A stretch of 64,000 nucleotides of DNA from Tricholoma matsutake (taxonomy: Eukaryota; Basidiomycota; Agaricomycetes; Agaricales; Tricholomataceae): positions 6,076,001 to 6,140,000 of the forward strand of contig AP026548.1 in NCBI GenBank assembly GCA_026075535.2, written 5' to 3'. Below the pieces are notes generated by a model that did not search any database, was not told the origin of the DNA, and saw only the letters and a program-made list of their open reading frames with translations. How positions within the stretch are numbered: position 1 is the first letter of the stretch; each line of letters begins with the position of its first letter. Made by a program: the position numbers and the translations under genes. Shown here piece after piece: positions 1 through 9,759 of this stretch.

Positions 1-683
1 TCATCATCAAAATCATCGTATCCGGAGTTAAAGAAGAGCTGCTGTCTGTGTTTGGCTTCTCTTTGATCGGTCTCTCGATCTTTCTGAGGTTTCTCCGGGC
101 AGTTCATCCTATAGTGTCTGGGGCCTCGCTGTTTGCAATACTTGCAAATATATCGTGGGCAAATCAGGCCGAAATGGCCTATCTCTTGGCAGATGAAACA
201 TCTGGCATGTCTCATGTGTGGGGGGGACCAAGGCGGTTGGGTGGTTTTCGGTTTGGGTTTGGGGGTGGTTAGATCAATTACTTCAGGTGCCCTAGGCACA
301 ATCTTCAGGTTCTTCATAGAACAGCAGGAGTCTCCAGAGGGAGCTCATCGTTTGTCTCTGTTGCTCCACTCGCTGAATGGCGAGGGCGAGGTTGGTGGTC
401 ATCTGTGCTGATCTAAGGGGGTGTGGGGTCTCTCCTCAGTCATTCTCGGTCTGTCTGACCACGGTGCAATCATCTCCTGGATCATCTGTTCGATCCCCAG
501 GGCAGCTGCATCGTTCATTGCTTCTTCTAGATTTCGTTCCATCTGCTCGATAGTGCTAGCATAGTAGAAGCACATCCTGGCCAGATGGTATCTTGGTGGA
601 TCATGGGTGAGGTGAATGTGAAGGGCATCAGTGTTCAATTGGTTTCGTAGGTAGTCTCGGGTGAATCGTCGTTCGGCAGGCAT
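1..683 (-). pseudogene. Accessory ORF A of G1 copy 1, zinc-knuckle protein (partial)
   Basis: A coding region follows the pol stop after about 50 bp and starts MPAERRFTRD at 683. About 94 residues are open to a stop at 399. The coding signal then moves to other frames (MTTNLALAIQRVEQQR near 400, a heptad-like stretch), followed by a proline-rich part. A retroviral-type knuckle CFICQEIGHFGLIC lies at about 159-200 and a second C-X2-C-X6-H-X4-C cluster lies directly after it. The order (helical part, Pro-rich linker, CCHC) resembles a small gag/nucleocapsid, so nucleic-acid binding is inferred. G1 copy 2 keeps only a remnant of its start (near 25475-25545, shared DALH-H motif). I do not recognise a named family. 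Confidence 0.6.
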
Positions 684-729
684 ATTGGGGAGTGTTGCAG
701 CAGAAAGGAAGGGGGGTCTTGGGTTCTCG

Positions 730-3700
730 TTAGAGGTGGTACCTCTTCTTATATGCCGTCAGGATCTCGGGGGCATGTTTTAAGTTCAATTTGGGTTCCC
801 ATGTGTTTTTGGAGGTCGGGTAGTCAACCCATTTCACGAGGTAACGGCGTGTCTTGCCGTGCTTCTTGTGTGCGATGATCGCTTCCACTTCATATTCGTT
901 TTCTCCTTCCATGAGGTCAGGTGGTGGAGTCAGGAAGTTCCGTCCATGAGTGTCATTCTCGTGGTATCGCGTGAGTAAGGCCACATGGAATACCAGGTGG
1001 ATCTTCCATCTTGGTGGCAGTTTCAGTTGGTATGTCATTCTGGACAGGGCGTCTTCAATCAAGAAGGGCCCTTCTCGTTTTGGCGCCAATTTTCTCGTTG
1101 GGTAGCCCATCTTCAGGTTCTTGGAGTCAAGCCATACTTGTTCTCCAACCTTGAATGGTTCATATCGCCCTTTCATTCGGGCAGCCATAGCCTGTCTGGC
1201 TAGTTTGTGTGCAGCAAGAGCTTCCCTTCTCGCAGAGAGAAGTTCCTGGATTCTCTGTTTGGTGGCTGGCACGTTCGTCTTTTCATAAGAGGTGGGGATA
1301 GCGCATGGTTGATATCCCATCATCAAGTAAAATGGCGAATGTTTTACTGTGGAGTGCATCTTCTGGTTGTGCACGAATTCTGCCGTTGGGAGATAATGTT
1401 CCCAATCTTCGGGTTTGTTCAAACAGAACATGTGGAGGTAAACTTCTAGTTCTTGGTTTACTTGCTCCGTTTCTCCATCGGTCTGGGGGTGATAGGCAGT
1501 GCTCATGGATAGCTTGATCCTGAGCAGTCGTCCGAGTTCTCGGAAGAGTTTGGATGCAAATCGAGGGTCTCTGTCTGAGATGATCCTCCCAGGGAGTCCA
1601 AATCTTGTGTATACATGGCGCAGGTAAAGGTCTGCAGTGCCAAGTGCATCGATTGTCTTTGCGCAAGGGATAAAAATTACCCCCTTCGTAAGACCATGGT
1701 CTACCATGACCATGATTGAGTCAAATCCATTTATCACGGGCAAGTCCGTGATAAAATCTGTCGTTACCAGCTCAAATGGTCTGCTGGCATCGGATGATAT
1801 CGGTGTCGGCAGTGGGGTCATCGGGTGTGTATTCACTTTCATTTGCTGGCACTTTGCGCAGCCTTCGATGTACTTCTTGATGAAGTTGGCCATTCCTGGC
1901 CACCAGTAGTCTTGTCGGATCAGTTCGATCATCTGCCATTGTCCAGGGTGTCCTGTTGTGATGCTATCATGGTATTTTCATATGATCGCTCGGCGGAGGG
2001 TTTTGTCCTGTGGCACATAGCATCTGTCTTTGAAAAAGAGCAGGCTGTCTTCGAATTTCCAGTCCTCCAATGCAGACTTGATTGGGGGAGTTCTGTTGTT
2101 TTTCAGGGCTTGTAAAGCATCATTTACGAGGTTGTCCTTCATTATTGCTGAGACCAGGGCTCCCTGGAGCTCGGTGTCGATCATTTTGATGAACGGTTTG
2201 TCAGTGAGGATGGTCATGTCCTCATTATTGGTGTCTTCTTCAGCTATGTGATCTGCTCTCCTCGATAGGGCGTCAGATTGTACCATCTGTGATCCTGGTA
2301 CATGTTGTAGCTTCAGGTTGAATTGTGACACGTAGATGCTCCATCTAGCCTGTCGTCAGTTCAGTTTCTGCGCCTGATGGAAATACATCAGGTTCTTGTG
2401 ATCGGATAGTACCGTCACAGGGAACGGTGTCCCCTGTAGGTAGTGTCTCCATGTCTCTAGTGCTCAGATCACTCCCAGTAGTTCCCTGTCATATATCTCA
2501 TAATTTCTTTCAGCTTCGTTGAAAGAATGCGAGATATAGCCATATGGGTGCCAGTCTCCATTGGTGTCTTGTTGTCTGAGTACTGCACCTGTTGCAAATT
2601 TTGAGGCGTCAGATTCCACCACAAATGGTTTCGTTGCATCTGGCATCAGCAGTACTGGGGCTTTGTTGAATTTCCTTTTTAGCGCATTGAACGATTGCTG
2701 GCAGTCATTCGTCCATTCAAATTTCTGGTTCTTCTTCGTCAAATCATTCAGCGGTCTGGCCAGATCTGCAAAGTGTCCAATGAATCTTCGATAGCAGTTC
2801 CCAAATCCTAGGAAGGATCTTTCATCCTTCACTGTCCTTGGCATGGGCCAGTCCTTGATCCCAGCCAGCTTCGTGTTGTCCATTGCGAGTTCATCGGGCC
2901 TGATGATCATGCCCAAGAAGTCGACTTCCTGTACGTTGAATTTGCATTTCTCTATTTTCAGGTAGAGATCACATTGTCATAGTCATTCGAGGACCCTTTC
3001 AGTCCTTATCCGGTGTTCTTCTTCCATCTTCAAGAAGATCAGGATGTCGTCCATATAGATGACAAGCCATCCTTCATCTAGCATATCTCGGAAGAGATCG
3101 TTCATCATGGCCTGGAATGTTGCCGGTGAGTTGCACAGCCCAAAGAACATCACCATTGGCTCGAATAGCCCTTGGTTAGTCTTGAATGCTACCTTCCACT
3201 CATCTCCTTCTTTATCCATACATTATGATATCCCCATTGAATATCAAGTTTCATGAAAAATCTCGCTCCCTTCAGCTTGTCCAAGAGGTCTCCGATCAGT
3301 GGCAGGGGGTAGTTGTTCCAGATCGTTCCTTTGTTCAGATAGCGATAGTCTTGGCAAGGTCGTAGAGCGTCGGAGTCCTTCTTCGACACAAAGAAGAACG
3401 GGGATGCCATGGGTGATTTTGACGGTTGGATGTATCCTTTCTCCAGGTTTTCATCGAGAAACTCATTGAGTTTCTCTTGTTCTTTCAGTGTCAATGGGTA
3501 GACTTTGCAATCCTTTGGTACAAAGCCTTCCTTCAAGTCAATTGCATGATCCCACGGTCTTGATTCCGGGAACTGTTCAGATGCAGCCTTTTCAAATACC
3601 TGTCTGTATTTCTGGTATTCTGGTGGCAGCAAGTCGTCCAGGGTCTGTTGGCTAGTCTCCTTTCCCTCCTCTTGCTCATGTGCCAGTTGTTGAGATATGG

Positions 3701-5123
3701 ATGTCTTTGCTCTGATCCATATGTCGGAGTTGAGTAGGTACCATGGGGAGCCCTTGCCTTTCACGAGTCTGCCGATGGTGTTCATCTTCCGGATGTATTT
3801 GTGTGTCGGCTCTCAATGTTCTTCCATCAGGGGCAGTTCTATGGCTGGTCCGAATAGGCCAATGACTGGTTTGCCTTGCACGTATGCAATCAGTATTGAG
3901 TCATCCTCAATCACATCTCGTTCGGGGGTCGGTTCTATCGCTCGTATTTCCATGCCGGTGTCTGCCAGTAGTTCTTCATTGGGTACCTCTTTGATCTTTA
4001 CCTGAGGGGGGGTCTCCCTGCGCATAGGTATTTCAGTGTTGATGGTACCATGATCTGGAGTCCTATCATCATGGGTCAGGGTAGTCTGTTGTCAAGGGTA
4101 GTTTATCCTGTTTCGTAGTGTCATTTTCATGTTCCTTTTGCTGGTGCTTCCCTCCCCTGTGGAGGTTAGCAATTCCTTCATCCTTTGCACAATTCGTTGT
4201 GCCCTGTCGCATTCTTTGTTTTTGCCCTTTTCCAGCTGTTTCTTCTTCTGGTTTTCTCGGGTCTTGGCGACAGCACATTGTGCTGCTTCAAGGTTTCTGG
4301 TTTCTTTAGGAGTGTTGCTGCTCCTGGTTTTTGCGATGGCTATCTGGACAGAATTTAGTTCTTTTGCTTTCCTCTCTGAAAGCCTTTCTCTTGTTTTTGC
4401 CACAGCCAATCGGGCTCGGGCAAGGCTCCTCTCTTTTTCTTCAGCGAGCCTTTCTCTCGTCTTTGCCACAGCTAGTTGTGCTCGGGCAAGGTTTCTCTCT
4501 TTCCCTTTGGAGAGTCTTTTTCTTGTTTTGGCCACGATGTGTTGAATTCGTGCCATTCTGTCATTTGGCGCCTCCCTTTCAGCATCTACCCTAGGAAGGT
4601 TTAGGGTGTTCGGGAGGGCCCATTTGGCTCTTCTTGTCTTTTCCAAGATTCGTTTGATCTGAGCCCGTCGTTCTTCATCTCGGAGCTCATAGGTTCCCTT
4701 CTTCCAATCGATGATTGGGTTTATCTCCCGCAGCCATGGCAGGCCCAGGATTACCGATTCTTTGCCTAGTCTGGCAACTAGGTATTCTATCGGGTAGCTC
4801 CTTCCATTGATGTGGAGTCTTCCTTTCATGCATCTGGTGATCATTCCCTGCTTGTTCAGGGTCCCATCTACATTTGTGGCCTGGATGGTGCAGCCTAAGG
4901 GATATGTTCTGATCCCTTCTCGTTCGACGAAGTTCGAGTCGATAAAGACTCCTCCTGCTCCAGAGTCAAGGAGCGTGTTCATTGCGACGTCTTTCCCATT
5001 GTCTGACTCAGCTACCTGAATAGACAGGCGCATAGATTGTCTATTCATGGTAGCTAAGAGTACAGACCCTAGGGAGACTACAGCGGTGACTGGTGTCATA
5101 TCAGGCCGCTGTTCTAAAAACCC
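730..5123 (-). pseudogene. pol: G1 copy 1 pol: protease, RT, RNase H, integrase, chromodomain
   Basis: Read from 5123 to 730. An aspartic protease comes first (LLDSGAGGVFID near 4965, ILGLPWL near 4745), then a basic linker with tandem KTRERL repeats (about 4640-4150). RT carries YMDDILIF near 3050, RNase H lies at about 2916-2464, and integrase has the HHCC finger near 1870-1950 and the D,D-E core to about 1300. The C-terminal chromodomain (EVEAIIAHKKHG, LVKWVDYP, TWEP) ends at the stop at 730. Pol has no start of its own in the right place and probably continues from gag by -1 frameshifting. Compared with copy 2, TGA at 4092 and 3813 replaces CGA, a 1-bp deletion near 3205 shifts the frame, and more TGA codons lie near 2980. 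Family assignment is firm; the copy is non-functional. Confidence 0.92.
5114..5123 (-). promoter_or_regulatory. Putative -1 ribosomal frameshift site at gag/pol junction (G1 copy 1)
   Basis: On the minus strand gag ends GGG TTT T followed at once by TAG. In the -1 frame the same bases read GGG TTT TTA and stay open into the protease. GGGTTTT fits the X XXY YYZ slippery rule. The same heptamer plus stop occurs at the same place in G1 copy 2 and in family G2. Confidence 0.6.
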
Positions 5124-6280
5124 AATTCCTCCATGAGGTTAAGGGCTCGTTCCTTTTCTTCTTCATCTAGTTCATCCAGCATTGTGCAGATCTTCTGGTA
5201 GGTGTCCACCCCAGTCTTCTTCTGGGTGAAGCGGTTTCGGTAGGGAGGGGGTGCTGGCCCCGTCTGAGTGGGGTTCTTTCCATCCCTGTGGTCAGATGAT
5301 CGGTGTCCTGGTTGGTGGCAGATGAAACACAATCCCTTCCAGAGGTGTTCCACACGTTCTTGGTTCATCAGTTGGTTGATATCAAGAGAGGGCTGTCCTT
5401 TCTTTGCCGTTTCGTTTGTCTTCTGGTTCTGCCTGGTCTTTCCTAGGATTGCCATGGCCCATTTCCATTGGCCTTTGTATTTTGAAGCTGCCTTTATCCA
5501 GCCTTCGAGCGTGTTGGGCACTGTCTCCATTGTGTGTACCCTCTTCAGTAATTCAGGATGCAGTCCATCCATCAAGTACTTGATCATGGCTGCATCTTCT
5601 GTGATTCCTGTCCTGTCTTTCAGGATGCAGAAGTTTGCCACATATTCTTCAAGGTTCCCTGAACCTTGCTTGAGATTCTTGATCTCTGTCTTTGCCATTC
5701 TGGCATCATCGATCGGCGAGAAGGCCTCTAAGACCTTCTGTCAGAAGTCTGCATATTCACCGAGTCCCTCAGACTGGTGTTGGTTGACGAATGCCTGCGC
5801 CCAGGCAGCTGCTGTCCCTCCATTCATGAAGGACAGCATGAAGATAATCTTCTTGTCGTTCATGTCATAGACCTGGTCATTGATTCGCAGGTACAGGTCT
5901 ATCTCCTGCAGGAACTTGGCAGTCTTGGTCCGCTCTCCTGAGAAGTCTGTTGGTGATCGGATTCGAATGTCCTTCACGGACGTCATCGGTGCGGTTGCGG
6001 GTTCGGACATCTCATTATAGAGGTCGTCAGTTTCATCTGTTAAGAAGTGGGTGGATGTTTTGGGTGGGGGTGTGTGTGGTTGTTCAAAGTCTTTGTCGGT
6101 GAGGAAATCCCCTCGTTGTCTGTCGGTTGATCCGTAGAACCAACGGTGTGCTGGGGTCGAGTAATGGACTAGTCTTCCATTGTATCGGTACCAAGATGAA
6201 CCTGGCTGTGGTTCTGCTTCTCTTGGTGGTCAGTCTGGGGTTTGTCTAGACCCGGGTCGCTGTGGTGTGTATCGAGACAT
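5114..6280 (-). pseudogene. gag: G1 copy 1 gag
   Basis: The likely start is the ATG at 6280 (MSRYTPQRPGSRQTPD). The better preserved second half starts at 6010 (MSEPATAPMTSVKDIRIRSP). The central region with ALSF/MLSFMNGGTAAAWAQ and LKQGSGNLEEYVANF is typical of the capsid-like part of fungal chromovirus gag. Near the end is a knuckle CFICHQPGHRSSDH, a C-X2-C-X4-H-X4-H form in which the last Cys is His; family G2 has the same variant. In-frame TGA codons lie at 6230-6232 and between 5741 and 5698. The first replaces an Arg codon that is intact in G2. The C-terminus is acidic and leads into the frameshift site. Confidence 0.88.
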
Positions 6281-6312
6281 ATTGCCTACACCTAGGTGGG
6301 TGGGCTAGCAGA

Positions 6313-6324
6313 TAGTTTAGATCT
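6313..6324 (-). promoter_or_regulatory. Self-priming primer-binding site (G1 copy 1)
   Basis: Two bases after the LTR end (minus strand) lies AGATCTAAACTA. It is the exact reverse complement of TAGTTTAGATCT inside the LTR (plus 6551-6562), which starts 33 nt after the first base of a TATA box (minus TATAAGTA, plus 6588-6595). This is the Tf1/sushi arrangement, where the transcript's own 5' end primes minus-strand synthesis. No complement to a tRNA 3' end is apparent. Confidence 0.7.
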
Positions 6325-6326
6325 TA

Positions 6327-7085
6327 TGTTAAGGGCGAAGCCTCAACCACTCGATCTAATCGATGTCATTTGATGAGGTGCTTCCTCGACGAGTCGTTCG
6401 GCACTAGTCTTACTCGGGGTGTCCAATGTAAGATAGGTAGTGCACTCTAGCAGGGCTTCTGCATAGAGTCGTTCAGGTTCACGCACTAAGGGGCTTCCTT
6501 AGTGGTTTCGAGTAAGTTCGCGAGTTGCAAGTTAAGGCTGTTAATTGCCTAGATCTAAACTAAGGACATCCCTACTATGAGTTGCAGTACTTATACTATG
6601 AGGGAGGTCCTTATCGTCCAATCAGAAAGATAGATGCGTATCAAGTAAGAATAGAAACAATAGGCCTCATGCCTTGCATGAGGCATCCGATGTCACGGAG
6701 TGCTGCGGCGCAGCATGTCAGGAAACAATAAGAGATAAGCCTCATGCCTAGCATGAGGCGTCCGATGTCACAGATCCGATGTCAAGGATCCGATGTCAAG
6801 GACATGCTGCAGTGCAGCATGTCGATTGTGAGAGTCCGACATCATGGACCTCATGTCAGGGGGCTGTCGTATCACAGCATGTGTGGGAGTGGGTTCGGGT
6901 GCATGGAGTCACCATGCATCAAGGGTGCCTTCCATGGGAAGGGGATCGAATGCATGCAGTCGGCATGCATTGTGTGTGTGTCTGATGTCAAGGACATGCC
7001 CTAGGCATGAATCAAGGGGTGCCTCCTGTCTGGAGGGGATCATCAGGTGCGTCGGGTTCCATGAGTTACAAGGAAAATTGTAACA
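6327..7085 (-). repeat. LTR of G1 copy 1 (759 bp)
   Basis: On the minus strand it begins TGTTACAATTTTCC and ends CTTAACA, matching both LTRs of G1 copy 2. It is the longest of the three. The U3 part is a run of short hairpins (for example GCATGCAGTCGGCATGC and the arms of CTCATGC...GCATGAGG) separated by copies of a GACATCGGA-like word. ORFs through it are low-complexity artefacts. Confidence 0.93.
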
Positions 7086-8592
7086 TGAGTAGCCCCTCAA
7101 GGATGGCGATGGTCTCATGCTCAAAGGTACAATAGTTCCTTTGAGCGTCCGAGAACTTCTTTGATAGAAAGCCTGCTGGGCGACAATTTTGCCACTCCTT
7201 TCCTTGCCCATACATGGCTCCTACTCCAAACACCGATGCATCACAGATCACCCAAATGGGATCTGGTGAGGATGGGTTGATTGGCTTCAGTACAGGAGTT
7301 GTACAACAAATATCCTTGATCATTTGAAAACATCAATCGTGGATGGGATGCCACTGGAAGGACTGTCCATTCTTCATCATGGCAGAGAGTGGACTGGTGT
7401 AGGCAGAGATGTCAGGGAGGAAGTGGGCCAGGTACTGCACTAGGCCCAAAAAGCACTGGATCTTGTGATAGTTACAGGGTGTTTTCCACTCCCATATTTG
7501 GGCCATCTTGTCGCTATCCACGTGGAGACCCAGGTCATCGATCATATGTCCGAGGCATTCCAATTTCTCAGCATATAATTTGCACTTATCAGCGCAAAGG
7601 TACAATTGGTGTTCCCTCAGCTTGTTGAAGACAAGCTTGAGGTGTAGCTGGTGTTCTTCAATGGTCTCACTGAACATGAAGGTATCATCTAGATATACAT
7701 GGACAAAAAGTCCTATGTATTCACGGAAAATGGAATTCATTAGCTGCTGGAAGGTGGAAGGGGCATTGCAGTCCCCTTGCTGCATCACCAAACTCTCGAA
7801 TACCCCTAGCACTGTTGCGAAGGCCGTCTTCCAGATATCTCCTGGTTCAACTATGACCTGTTCATAGGCATCAGAGAGATTGATCTTTGATCGGTACTTG
7901 GCCCGAGCCACATCCAAGTGGATGAGGTCCTGGTTGGGGAAGGGAGTGACATTCTTGACAGTATTGTCATTCCACCTTTTTGCATTAACCACGGTCTGAA
8001 TGGCACCATTCTTTTTGGGGATGACTAGCATCAGGGCTGCCTGCTCTGCTTGCGCTGGTTGCCACCATCCTGCATGGCAGTACTTGTTGATTTTCTTGGC
8101 AAGTGGTTGTCTCATTGAGTCCGGACAGCGGGGCAAATGGTAATTGTATCATTTGCCTTCATCCACCAAAGGAATTTGGTGGTTGATCTCCCTCATGGGG
8201 GGAGGTTTTTTGGGAACACCTTGCAGGATATCCTCACAGGCAGCAATCCACTCCTTTCTCAGGCGTGAAATATTCTTCCTTTCTAGGGGTCCCTGATCCC
8301 TAGTCTTGGAGGCCAACTCATCACAGATGGCAAACAGAACCTCGTTCAAATTGCTCAATTGCTGCTCAGTGAGCACCACAGGAATGGTGGGGTTTCCACC
8401 ATTTGCCCCAAAGTTCGGGCCATCTGGGAAGCGGTCCCAGGTGAACTCTTTGACCAATTCATCCCAATTTCCAGAGTCCTCCTGCTTGACATTGGGCTCT
8501 GGATCAATCAGTAGGGGAGAAACATAGTCTTCCTCACCTGGTCCCAGAAGTATGGGACAGATAATCCTAGTCCCCCCCCAGAACGTGGACAA
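7086..8592 (-). pseudogene. pol: Element C reverse transcriptase and start of RNase H
   Basis: The open stretch at 8592-8149 is the connection before RT. 8136-7333 is the RT proper: LMLVIPKKNGAIQTVVNAKR, KINLSDAYEQV, QQGDCNAPSTFQQLMNSIF and the catalytic box HVYLDDTFMFSE, then the thumb with CADKCKLYAEKLECLGHMID. After a stop near 7330 the RNase H start follows (WVICDASVFGVGAMYGQG, CTFEHETIAILEGLL) and is cut at 7086 by the G1 LTR. YLDD is intact. The loss of frame between RT and RNase H and the insertion make it non-functional. Confidence 0.88.
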
Positions 8593-8723
8593 TCCACATC
8601 CTGCTCATCTTCCATTCTCACAGATTTTTGCTCTACCGAAGGAGGCTGAGCCAAAAGCGAACAGGGTCCCAGCTTGTCTGGGTCCCTTATGGGCCAGGTA
8701 GCGGCTCGAGGGCTGCCATCCAG

Positions 8724-9757
8724 TCATTCGACCTGAGGGGGCAGGATCCTCATGGAATACCATCTCACCTGCCAAAAGGTGCTTTCACATTTGATGATGG
8801 TGGGCACGACTTTTCCCTTCAAGTGCACTTCATCACACTCAAAGTCAAGGATGATCCCGTGTTTCCTCATGAACACGGTTCCAACAATCACATCATACCT
8901 ATTGAGGTTGACCACGTCGAAGTAATGCTCACCTCAAATACCTTGAAGTTCAAACTCAGAGAATAATCCAAAATTAATTTTGGACCGACTACCTACCGTC
9001 CCCAGCTGCAGGGGGACGGGCTCCTCAAGCTCGTGCACCTTGAGATTAGCAGACACCATGAATTCTGGAGACACGGAGTTTGAAGTGCAACCAGAGTCCA
9101 GTAGAACATTGGCCTCAAGGCCATGTATTTTCATTCGAACTACGAAGCACCGATTATGTTTTTCGGAGCGAGGAGGACAAGATATCTTCTTTGTCAACTT
9201 CCTCAGGGCCAGGGGTCCCCTGAGGTTGAATTGTATTGGATGGGAGGGTTCACCCATTACTCCCATCCGATCCCCTAGGGAAAACGAGGGGGTCATTCCT
9301 CCCTCAACAGCAAAGGCTTCTCCAAAGGAGGGATCCCAGATGTCAAGGCCTTCCTTGTCACCTTCTTCTTCTTCTTCTTCTGACACCAACTGTGCCAAAG
9401 GGCAGATGTTGGAGTCGCTTTTGGGGAAATCATATTCCACCAGTTCTCAAATAGAACCAAACATCTCGTGACCTTTTTAGTCACTCCAGCTAGTCTCATA
9501 CTCTGAGGGTAAAGAGTACACTTCCCCCTCAGAGCTGTATTGGGAACCCAGGACTGGATCATCTTCATCTTGAGAATCACTGTGAGCAGCCGCCAGCTGT
9601 TCTTCCCCAGGGCTATGGATATCCTGGGGTATATCATGGGAGGGGGAATCCGCCCCCTCTCTGGCCACATTCATTCTAGCGCCTGGCCTAGGCCATGGTT
9701 CTCCGGACACTTCAGGTCATTGGAGTAATGACCCTTCCCTCCACATTTGAAGCAAGT
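8724..9757 (-). pseudogene. Element C nucleocapsid knuckle and aspartic protease
   Basis: Reading leftward, 9754-9700 encodes CFKCGGKGHYSNDLKC, a knuckle with five instead of four residues between His and the last Cys. 9440-8934 holds the protease active-site region VLLDSGCTSNSVSPEF, and 8915-8724 continues with VVNLNRYDVIVGTVFMRKHG, the second conserved protease block. Acidic low-complexity sequence (EEEEEEGDKEG) lies between the knuckle and the protease. Frame changes separate the pieces, so this is a decayed gag-pro region. Confidence 0.75.
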
Positions 9758-9759
9758 GG

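Larger units (their letters stand above)
1..7085 (-). mobile_element. Ty3/gypsy chromovirus, family G1 copy 1 (3' end outside window)
   Basis: The element reads right to left: LTR (7085-6327), primer site, gag, pol with protease, RT, RNase H, integrase and chromodomain, then an accessory ORF that runs off the left edge. Gag and pol align throughout with the complete plus-strand copy at 19150-26934, so both are one family. The right LTR end abuts the RNase H region of element C, which identifies the insertion site; the flanking 5 bp there are TGAGT, but the partner target duplication is outside the window. Several in-frame TGA codons and at least one single-base deletion (around 3200) show the copy is dead. 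Boundaries at the LTR are firm; the 3' end is unknown. Confidence 0.93.

Noticed and set aside
5268..5870. 200-residue ORF opposite G1 gag (also 20276-20878)
   Set aside because: Antisense shadow of gag; it is conserved only because gag is, and contains no motif.
6744..7211. Overlapping ORFs in both strands of the G1 LTR
   Set aside because: They recur only as LTR sequence in copies 1 and 2 (also 19114-19477, 26257-26592) and arise from hairpin-rich, stop-poor DNA.
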